Below are positions 41,557-48,863 of a stretch of DNA of 64,000 nucleotides, piece by piece. Both the position numbers and the translations under genes were made by a program. The stretch covers positions 434,001-498,000 of the forward strand of contig CBDBPL010000007.1 in the NCBI GenBank assembly GCA_965208685.1, read 5' to 3'. The stretch comes from JAJEFO01 sp965208685 (lineage in GTDB: Bacteria > Pseudomonadota > Alphaproteobacteria > Rhodobacterales > Rhodobacteraceae). The notes beneath the pieces were generated by a model. It was not told the origin of the DNA and did no database searches. It saw only the letters and a program-made list of their open reading frames with translations. Position 1 is the first letter of the stretch; every line of letters starts with the position of its first letter.

Positions 41557-42531
41557 TCAACGTCCTCGAATTCGAGGATCAAGGGCGTCGCGAATTCCAT
41601 CACCGATGTAGTTCACGGACAACACGATTAGCGAGATCATGAGGCCCGGCCATAGAACGCGCTCTGGATAAAGTTCCATCCTGTCGACGGCGTCGAAAAG
41701 CAGCTTGCCCCATGTGGGAAAGTCCGGAGGAAACCCGAATCCGAGAAACGAGAGCGCGCTTTCGGTGATGATTGCGGTGGCAATGCCGAGCGTGGCCGAC
41801 ACCATGATTGGCGACATCACGTTCGGCAGGAGATGGCGGGTTATCATTTTCGGCGGAGACGTTCCGATCGAACGGGCGGCAAGGACGAATTCGCGCTCCT
41901 TGAGAGCCAGGACGTCGCCTCTGACGATTCGTGCCGTCTGCATCCAGGACGTGGCGCCCACCAGCACGACGATAAGCATGAAAGTGCCGCCTTCGGGCCC
42001 GAACAAGCCCGACAGCCGGTCGCGGAAGAGCAGGACCGCGACCAGGAGAAGCGGCAGGAGGGGCAGGGCGAGGAAGAGATCGGTGAACCGCATGAGGACG
42101 CCGTCAAGGGCGCGGAAGTAACCGGCCAGCACGCCAATCAGCGTTCCGACGAACACGGAAAGAAGCATGGCAGCAAGCCCCACGGCAAGCGATACGCGCC
42201 CGCCTGCCAGCAGTCGGCCGAGGGTGTCACGGCCGAGGTTGTCGGTGCCAAGCGGATATGCCCAGCTGACCTTGGCCGATGACTCCCAGAGTGCCACGTA
42301 GATCGGGCGCGTGTCGCGCAGTTCCAGGAAGTCGCGGCCGGTCGGAACGAACTTGGGGTCGTTCCAGTAGATCCAGGGCCCGGCGACGGTCATCAGGATG
42401 ATGCAGAGAAAAACGGCCCCGCCCCACATCGCGCCACGGTGGCGCTTGAACTGGTCCCATATGTCAGCCCATTGGGAACGGGGAGTGGAGACGAGTTCCG
42501 CCTGTTCCGCGGAGTGGCGGGAATCAGTCAT
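41557..42531 (-). CDS. peptide-type ABC transporter permease (OppC family)
   Basis: Second permease of this importer, 324 aa. The N-terminal arm is charged, the first helix is MWGGAVFLCIILMTVAGPWI, the periplasmic loop contains YPLGTDNLGRDTLGRLLAGG (the DxxGRD block of OppC/DppC) and the EAA loop is AARSIGTSPPKMITRHLLPN. It overlaps the upstream permease by eight bases. It is more like long OppC proteins (with a larger periplasmic loop) than the DppC of the first importer. Confidence 0.94.
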   Translation of the reverse strand: MTDSRHSAEQAELVSTPRSQWADIWDQFKRHRGAMWGGAVFLCIILMTVAGPWIYWNDPKFVPTGRDFLELRDTRPIYVALWESSAKVSWAYPLGTDNLGRDTLGRLLAGGRVSLAVGLAAMLLSVFVGTLIGVLAGYFRALDGVLMRFTDLFLALPLLPLLLVAVLLFRDRLSGLFGPEGGTFMLIVVLVGATSWMQTARIVRGDVLALKEREFVLAARSIGTSPPKMITRHLLPNVMSPIMVSATLGIATAIITESALSFLGFGFPPDFPTWGKLLFDAVDRMELYPERVLWPGLMISLIVLSVNYIGDGIRDALDPRIRGR

Positions 42532-43531
42532 AGCGAATCCTCGGGTCCAGAATGCCGTAGAGTATGTCGGCGACGAGGTTGAACAGCACGATCAGCACCG
42601 CGAAGATGAAGGTCAGTGTCTGCACCATCGGCAGGTCGTTGGCCTGGATGGCGGTGATCAGCAACTGGCCGATGCCGTTCACCTTGAATATCTGCTCGGT
42701 GATGATGGCGCCCCCGAAAATGGCCGGAACGCCAAGGGCGATGACGGTGACGACCGGGATCAGGGAATTGCGGAGGACATGCACCAGGACCACGGTCTTC
42801 TCTCCAAGGCCCTTTGCACGCGCCGTGCGCACGTAATCCTGATTGAGATTGTCGAGCATGGAAGCCCGCATGAAGCGCGAGAGCTGGGAGGTGATCTGAA
42901 GGGCGAGCACCATTACGGGCATGATCATCTGCTTGAGCTGGAAGACGAAGCTGTCCCAGTCGCTGACCTTGTGGGTCGTGTCGTAGATCGAGGGAAACCA
43001 GCCCAGCCAGACGGAGAAGATCACGATCACGAGAACGCCCGAGAAGAAGGGCGGGACCGAGAAGCCCACCATGGCGACGAAGGTGCCCGCGTTGTCGAAC
43101 CATGAATACTGCCGGTAGGCCGAGTAGATGCCGATCGGGAGCGCAATGAGGATGGCCACGACATAGGCGACTCCCACGACCCAAAGGGTCTGGGGCAATC
43201 GCTGGATCACGATGTCCATGACGGGTGAGCGCGTCTGCCAGGAGATCACGCGCTGCTGGCCTTCGCCAAGGGACGTGCCGAAAGCTGCGTCGATGAAGTG
43301 AAGCGGTTCGACCGCGAAGAACTGGTAGAGCCATTTCGGGAAGGCGACGTACCAGGGCTGCCCCACGCCAAGCGCCTCGCGCATCCTCTCCTTGACATCG
43401 GGAGGAACCGTCAGAGGCACCTGCGCCATCGGGTCGCCAGGCGCAAGCTTCAGGAGCAGGAAGATGACGAGGCTGATGAAGAGCAGCGTCGGCACGCTCA
43501 GGAGCAGGCGCCGGATCGTGTAGGTCAGCAT
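42524..43531 (-). CDS. peptide-type ABC transporter permease (OppB family)
   Basis: First permease, 335 aa. The N-terminus MLTYTIRRLLLSVPTLLFIS is the standard OppB/DppB opening; the ATPase-contact loop is RTARAKGLGEKTVVLVHVLR and the C-terminal GILDPRIRYD is typical. It starts 49 bases after the binding-protein stop; a hairpin (43550-43570) occupies this gap. Confidence 0.94.
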   Translation of the reverse strand: MLTYTIRRLLLSVPTLLFISLVIFLLLKLAPGDPMAQVPLTVPPDVKERMREALGVGQPWYVAFPKWLYQFFAVEPLHFIDAAFGTSLGEGQQRVISWQTRSPVMDIVIQRLPQTLWVVGVAYVVAILIALPIGIYSAYRQYSWFDNAGTFVAMVGFSVPPFFSGVLVIVIFSVWLGWFPSIYDTTHKVSDWDSFVFQLKQMIMPVMVLALQITSQLSRFMRASMLDNLNQDYVRTARAKGLGEKTVVLVHVLRNSLIPVVTVIALGVPAIFGGAIITEQIFKVNGIGQLLITAIQANDLPMVQTLTFIFAVLIVLFNLVADILYGILDPRIRYD

Positions 43532-43549
43532 GGCCGCGGCCGAGATGGA

Positions 43550-43570
43550 GGGGCGGGACAGGCCCGCCCC
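43550..43570 (-). terminator. intercistronic hairpin after the binding-protein gene
   Basis: Perfect 8-bp stem GGGGCGGG / CCCGCCCC with a 5-base loop, between the binding-protein stop (43581) and the permease start (43531). Same position as the hairpins of the other three importers in this window. Confidence 0.62.
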
Positions 43571-43580
43571 GTCGCCCGTG

Positions 43581-45296
43581 TCAATTTCCGGTCCTGTACC
43601 AGTCGGAAATGTTCCACAGTTCGCTGTCCCAGACGTTCAGCCTGATGCCGCCAAGGCTGTTGGCATGCGCCGAGAGACGGCCACGGTGGACAAGCGGGAT
43701 CATCATGCCGTTCTCGATGGCCATGTCATTCAACAGGGCCGCGATCTCTCCGCGCCGACCGACGTCTGCGGTCTTTGAGAGTTCGGAATGGAGCGCGTCG
43801 TATTCGTCCATGCAGAACCGCGAGATGTTCTCTCCCTGCCATTGCGTGTCAGGCGAAGGCGCCTTGTCGCAAAGCCCGTTGCCGAGATAGGCCTGCGGGT
43901 CGGTGCCGTTGAAGGTGTTGGCGTACATCTCGACATCGGCGTAGAACTTCTGGAAAGTGTCGGGAGAGCCCGGGTCGCCGCCGAAGAACACGGATGCGTT
44001 GATGTTCCGCAGCTCGGTCTCGATGCCGATTTCAGCCCACCACTGCTTGATCAGCGCCTGGAAGTCCTGGCGCACGGCGTTGGTCGACGTCTGGTAGAGT
44101 ATGCTGAGCGGAACGCCGTCCTTCTCTCTCACGCCATCGCCGTCGGTGTCCACGATCCCGGCTGAATCGAGAAGGGCGTTGGCCCCTGCAATGTCTTGCG
44201 TCGAGCAGTCAAAGGTCGTGGACGCATAGGTCTGCGGCACCGGAACCCAGTTGCAGGTGACGCGGCCGGCCTGACCATAGCCGATGTCAACCAGCAGCGG
44301 CCGGTCAATGGCCATCGACATGGCATTGTAGACTGCGGGATCTTGAAGGAAGGGATGCGGACGCACGACCGAGCGCTCGTCCGGCCCGAGTCCCGGGTCG
44401 GGATTGGTGTTGTTCAGCATCAGGCGCTCGACGAGCGGACCGAAGCCGGCTATCGGAGTGCCCATGCCGCCTTCCTGCATCTTCGCGATGACGTCGGGCG
44501 CGAGCTGAAGGTTCCAGGCATAGTCGAACTCGCCGGTTTCCATGACGGCGCGGCCGGCCGCCGTTGCATCGCCTCCGCCCTTGAACGTCACCGTGGCGAA
44601 GGCGGGCTTGCCCTCGACCCTGTAGTTCTCGTTTGCCGCGAAGGAAATCACGTCGTTCGGCTTGAACTCGGTGACGACAAAGGGGCCCGTGCCGATCGGA
44701 TTGAAGTTCGCTTCGGTGCATTCAGGCGCCTTCGCGCCTAGGCAATCGGCAAACTGCGCAGCCTGGATGACTGGTGCCTCGCCTCCGACGAAGGGCCCGT
44801 ACGGGTTGGGCGTGGGCTCGTCGAACGTGACGACCACGGTGAGCGCGTCCGGCGTTTCGACGCTGACGACGCCTTCGTATTTCGTTGCCTGGGCGCATCC
44901 GCCTTCGGGATGCGTGCAGTATTCATACGTGAACTTGGCATCCGCGGACGTGAACGGCGTGCCGTCGGACCAGACGAGGCCTTCGGTGACTTTCCAGGTG
45001 ATCTGGGTCAGGTCCTGGCTCACGCCGCCGTTCGCCACAGTCGGTATCTCGTCGACCAGCCAAGGAGTCAGGTTGCCGTTCTCGTCGTAGCGGGCGAGCG
45101 GCTCGATCACGAGCGAGGCGCTCTCCACGTCCTTCGTACCACCGGAAAGGTACGGATTCAGGATCGACGGCGCCTGCCAGTAGATGATCTTGACTTCGCC
45201 ATCACGGCCACGTGGCCCCTCGTGGTCGGAGGCAAATGCCATCGATGCAAGTGCCGCCGCCGCCGCCCCGATGAGGGGCATGGTTACAATTCTCAT
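43581..45296 (-). CDS. extracellular solute-binding protein, family 5
   Basis: Periplasmic receptor of 571 aa. Signal peptide MRIVTMPLIGAAAAALASMA, cleaved near AFA/SDHEG. Family-5 markers include the ILNPYLSGGTKD opening, TWKVTEGLVWSDGTPFTSAD and FNPIGTGPFVVTEFKPND. It has several Cys residues (CTHPEGGCAQ, CLGAKAPEC) that could form two disulfides. A distinct stretch, DTDGDGVREKDGVPL, resembles a Ca-binding loop common in this subgroup. Proteins of this subgroup bind oligopeptides; the adjacent deacylase suggests N-acylated amino acids or peptides. It is divergent from the ATPase gene of the same importer. Confidence 0.93.
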   Translation of the reverse strand: MRIVTMPLIGAAAAALASMAFASDHEGPRGRDGEVKIIYWQAPSILNPYLSGGTKDVESASLVIEPLARYDENGNLTPWLVDEIPTVANGGVSQDLTQITWKVTEGLVWSDGTPFTSADAKFTYEYCTHPEGGCAQATKYEGVVSVETPDALTVVVTFDEPTPNPYGPFVGGEAPVIQAAQFADCLGAKAPECTEANFNPIGTGPFVVTEFKPNDVISFAANENYRVEGKPAFATVTFKGGGDATAAGRAVMETGEFDYAWNLQLAPDVIAKMQEGGMGTPIAGFGPLVERLMLNNTNPDPGLGPDERSVVRPHPFLQDPAVYNAMSMAIDRPLLVDIGYGQAGRVTCNWVPVPQTYASTTFDCSTQDIAGANALLDSAGIVDTDGDGVREKDGVPLSILYQTSTNAVRQDFQALIKQWWAEIGIETELRNINASVFFGGDPGSPDTFQKFYADVEMYANTFNGTDPQAYLGNGLCDKAPSPDTQWQGENISRFCMDEYDALHSELSKTADVGRRGEIAALLNDMAIENGMMIPLVHRGRLSAHANSLGGIRLNVWDSELWNISDWYRTGN

Positions 45297-45676
45297 TGTC
45301 TTGCTCCATTTTGTTTCCGTGTTCCGTTTCCTGTCCGGAATCGGCGGACCGATTCGGGCAGGAATTGCCGCAGGTTACTACAGAGCGTACGTACTCCAAC
45401 TCATTTCTTGAGTTTCGGTCGGGACGGGCGAAGCCGAATTGCAGTCTGCGCGCCCTGCGGGATGCGGGAAGCGATGAAGACATCCTGACCCGGGCTCCTC
45501 CGAGGCGCATCGCAACACTTGGATGCCAAGAGACGGTTGCGCGTGACCTCGCGGCGGCAAGCGTGTTCCCTGGTCGGCGCAAGGCCTGGCACCGGCAAGC
45601 AGGCGATTCTCGGCGCGTTCCGTTTGACACCTTTCGCAAGTGAGGTTTAGCGTCTCGCATTCGCGCGTCTCCGGGG
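45297..45676. promoter_or_regulatory. divergent intergenic region of the split peptide importer
   Basis: 380 bases with no recognisable gene between the binding-protein gene (minus) and the ATPase gene (plus). It must contain both promoters. A perfect 6-bp inverted repeat AACTCA / TGAGTT with a 5-base loop lies at 45398-45414 and a GTACGTAC palindrome at 45388-45395; either could be an operator. No regulator gene is adjacent. Confidence 0.4.
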
Positions 45677-47497
45677 ATGTCCATGCTTGATCAACCGCTT
45701 GCCTCGCTGAAGAACTTGCGTGTCGAATTCCAGACGAGGGACGGCCCGGTTCTGGGCGTCGAGGATGTCAGTTTCGACATTCGGTCAGGCGAGACCCTTT
45801 GCGTCGTCGGTGAATCCGGATCCGGCAAGTCCGTGTCCTCCCTTTCGCTCGTGCGCCTGGTGGAGTTCGGGGGCGGGGAGATTGCGAGCGGTGAACTCCT
45901 GTTCGACCGTGGTGCGGGTGGCGGTGTCGTCGACGTTTCAAAGGCCGACGACACCCTCATGCGGACAATTCGCGGCAACGAGATAGGCATCATCTTTCAG
46001 GAACCGATGACGTCCCTCAATCCGGTCTTCACGGTCGGGCGGCAGCTGACAGAGGGTCTGCGCGTGCACACGGGGATGACCCGGGAGCAGGCGACCGGGC
46101 ATGCGCTGGAGCTTCTGCGCCGCGTGCGCATTCCGGAACCCGAACGGCGGTTGAGGCAGTATCCGCACGAACTTTCCGGGGGCATGCGGCAACGAGTCGT
46201 GATCGCCATGGCACTGGCCTGCGAGCCCAGGCTGCTGATTGCGGACGAACCGACAACCGCGCTCGACGTCACCATCCAGGCGGAAATCCTGGCCCTGATT
46301 GATCGCTTGAAGCGCGAGACCGGGACGTCTGTCCTTTTCATCACGCATGACATGGCCGTCGTTGCGCAGATGGCGGACCGAGTCGTGGTCATGTTCCGTG
46401 GCAAGAAGGTGGAGGAAGGGCCGGTCCGGCAGATTTTCGAGACTCCGCGACATGAATACACAAAGTCGCTGCTCGCGGCAGTACCGAAACTGGGGGAAAT
46501 GCGGGGCAAGCCGGCGCCAGAGCCCATGCGGCTCATGGGCGATCAGCGTCGCGATCTGGCAGCTTCTGCATCAGCGGATGGCAAGCTGCTTCTCGACGTG
46601 AGGAATCTCGTCACACGCTTTCCCGTATCCGGGGGATTCCTGCGCCGGACCGTCGCCTACGTGCATGCCGTCGAGGACGTGTCGTTCCAGGTCAAGGCCG
46701 GGCAGACACTGAGCCTCGTAGGCGAGTCTGGCTGCGGCAAGTCCTCATGCGGCCGGTCGGTGCTCAGGTTGGTCGAGCCGGTTTCGGGAGAGGTCCGGCT
46801 GGGTGGACGGAACGTTCTGGAAATGGATGCAGGGGAACTGCGCCTTGCGCGGCGCGACATGCAGATGGTGTTCCAGGATCCCTTCGCATCGCTGAATCCC
46901 CAGATGAAGCTCTCCGACCAGATCGCAGAGCCCTTGCTGAACTATGGCGCGGGTGATGCATCAGAGCGGGCCGACCGGGTTGCCGAACTTCTCGACCGGG
47001 TGCACCTGCCAAGGAGTTTCATGAGCAGATATCCGCATGAACTTTCGGGCGGGCAGCGGCAGCGGATCGCGATCGCAAGGGCCCTGTCCCTGAATCCCAA
47101 GCTCATTGTTGCCGATGAAGCCGTAAGCGCGCTGGACGTAAGCGTGCAGGCGCAGGTTCTCAATCTTCTGATGGAGTTGCAGGCGGAACTTGGCATCTCC
47201 ATGCTGTTCATCAGCCACGACATGGCGGTCGTTGAACGGGTAAGCCACATGGTGGCCGTGATGTACTTGGGTCGAATCGTCGAGATCGGACCGCGGTCGG
47301 CGGTATTCGAGGACCCGCGGCACGAGTACACGAAGTCGCTGCTTGCGGCCGTGCCGGTCGCCGACCCCGCTCAGCGCAAGAGCGACAAGGATCTGAACTT
47401 CAAGCCGATCCCGTCACCGATCTATCCCATCGGGCACGAGCCCGGTCCATCGGCATATGATGAAGTGGCATCAGGACACTTCGTACTTGCGTCATGA
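45677..47497 (+). CDS. peptide-type ABC transporter, fused double ATP-binding protein (OppD–OppF type)
   Basis: A 606-aa tandem ATPase. First domain: Walker A GESGSGKS, signature LSGGMRQR, Walker B LLIADEPTTALD; second domain: Walker A GESGCGKS, LSGGQRQR, LIVADEAVSALD. Both halves end with the Opp-type block (TPRHEYTKSLLAAVP, DPRHEYTKSLLAAVP). It is the only ATPase for the permeases at 41557-43531, encoded on the opposite strand. It ends ATGA into the deacylase. Domain order is the same as in the 7870-9699 gene but the sequences clearly differ. Confidence 0.95.
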   Translation: MSMLDQPLASLKNLRVEFQTRDGPVLGVEDVSFDIRSGETLCVVGESGSGKSVSSLSLVRLVEFGGGEIASGELLFDRGAGGGVVDVSKADDTLMRTIRGNEIGIIFQEPMTSLNPVFTVGRQLTEGLRVHTGMTREQATGHALELLRRVRIPEPERRLRQYPHELSGGMRQRVVIAMALACEPRLLIADEPTTALDVTIQAEILALIDRLKRETGTSVLFITHDMAVVAQMADRVVVMFRGKKVEEGPVRQIFETPRHEYTKSLLAAVPKLGEMRGKPAPEPMRLMGDQRRDLAASASADGKLLLDVRNLVTRFPVSGGFLRRTVAYVHAVEDVSFQVKAGQTLSLVGESGCGKSSCGRSVLRLVEPVSGEVRLGGRNVLEMDAGELRLARRDMQMVFQDPFASLNPQMKLSDQIAEPLLNYGAGDASERADRVAELLDRVHLPRSFMSRYPHELSGGQRQRIAIARALSLNPKLIVADEAVSALDVSVQAQVLNLLMELQAELGISMLFISHDMAVVERVSHMVAVMYLGRIVEIGPRSAVFEDPRHEYTKSLLAAVPVADPAQRKSDKDLNFKPIPSPIYPIGHEPGPSAYDEVASGHFVLAS

Positions 47498-48657
47498 GCT
47501 TGTCTGCCCGCCAGATTCTCGACCGGCTGGTGTCGTTTCCGACGGTGAGCCGGGACACGAACCTGCCGCTCATCGATTGGATCGAGGGCTACCTGGCCGA
47601 CCTAGGCATCCATGCGCACCGCATGCCAAAGCGCGGCGACCCGACCAAGGAAGCGATCTTCTGCAGCGTGGGTCCGGACGTTCCAGGAGGCGTAGTGCTT
47701 TCGGGGCACACGGACGTGGTGCCGGTCGCGGGACAGGACTGGAGATCGGATCCATGGACAGTGCGCGAGCGGGACGGCCGGCTCTACGGGCGTGGAACCT
47801 GCGACATGAAAGGGTTTGACGCCCTGGCTCTGCATGCCTTGCGCCAAGCGCTTGCGTGCGGCCTGAAGCGACCGCTGCAGGTCGCGCTTTCCTTCGATGA
47901 GGAGATCGGCTGCGCGGGCGCGCCGCCGTTGATAGAGGCGATGGCCGAATCGGGCCTGCCAAGGGCCGCAATCGCAATCATTGGCGAACCCTCGATGATG
48001 CAATGCGTCACTGGCCAAAAGGGCAGCGCAGGATTCGACGTGCACGTAAAGGGTTTTGAGGTGCATTCCTCGATGATGGACAAGGGCGTCAATGCAATCA
48101 TGGCAGCGTCCCGGCTAATCCATTGGGCAAATGCCAAGAACGACGAACTGCGCGCCCGCGCCCCGTCTAAAGTGGCCGCAAAATTTGATCCGCCGTTCAC
48201 GACGCTTCATGTCGGCACGATTCAGGGCGGCACGGCACAGAACATCACTGCTGGCGACTGCAGGTTCGGAATCGACTGGCGCTTGGTCCCCGATGAAGAT
48301 TCGGACCGGCTGGATGCCGAGTTCCGTGCGGTCGTGGCGGAAGTGGATGCTGAGGCAAAGGCGGTGGCCCCGTCGGCCGGTGTCAGGCTCCGGCCGTTTC
48401 ACGAGGTGCCTGCGCTCGTGCCTGAAGAGAACGGCGCCGCGGAAGCGTTGGTCCGAAGCATCACAGGCGACAACGGCATTCATGCCGTCAGCTACGGCAC
48501 CGAGGCCGGGCACTTCCAGAACGCAGGTTGCTCGGCAGTGATCTGCGGTCCGGGAGACATCGCGCAGGCGCATCAGGCAGACGAGTTCATTGCGGTCGAA
48601 CAGTTCGAGGCAGGCGGGGCGTTTCTTGCGAGAGTGGTTGAGAGCCTCACAAAATAA
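47494..48657 (+). CDS. argE: M20-family metallohydrolase, acetylornithine deacetylase (ArgE type)
   Basis: Zinc-dependent deacylase of 387 aa that cleaves N-acyl groups from amino acids. The first metal block is LSGHTDVVPVAGQDW, the bridging Asp lies in YGRGTCDMKGFDALAL, and the Glu pair in SFDEEIGCAG; the C-terminal His is in YGTEAGHFQNAG. It matches the ArgE branch by length. Coupled to the ABC ATPase by ATGA, so it probably acts on an imported N-acyl amino acid or peptide rather than only in arginine synthesis. True substrate unproven. Confidence 0.9.
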   Translation: MSLSARQILDRLVSFPTVSRDTNLPLIDWIEGYLADLGIHAHRMPKRGDPTKEAIFCSVGPDVPGGVVLSGHTDVVPVAGQDWRSDPWTVRERDGRLYGRGTCDMKGFDALALHALRQALACGLKRPLQVALSFDEEIGCAGAPPLIEAMAESGLPRAAIAIIGEPSMMQCVTGQKGSAGFDVHVKGFEVHSSMMDKGVNAIMAASRLIHWANAKNDELRARAPSKVAAKFDPPFTTLHVGTIQGGTAQNITAGDCRFGIDWRLVPDEDSDRLDAEFRAVVAEVDAEAKAVAPSAGVRLRPFHEVPALVPEENGAAEALVRSITGDNGIHAVSYGTEAGHFQNAGCSAVICGPGDIAQAHQADEFIAVEQFEAGGAFLARVVESLTK

Positions 48658-48863
48658 GCACCCGGATTGCGGCGAGGATCTGGCTGCATTCGGGCGGTTC
48701 CGTGTCATTTCTGCGGCCTGCATGACCGGAAGTCGCGCACGGAACACGCAATGTGCGCATGAACGCAATTCCGGTCTGCCGGCATCCTTCGATGGTGCGG
48801 GAGATTTGCTGTTTCGGCGCGAATTGCCGTTCGTGAACGGCTATTCGACTTCGGGCACTGGCC

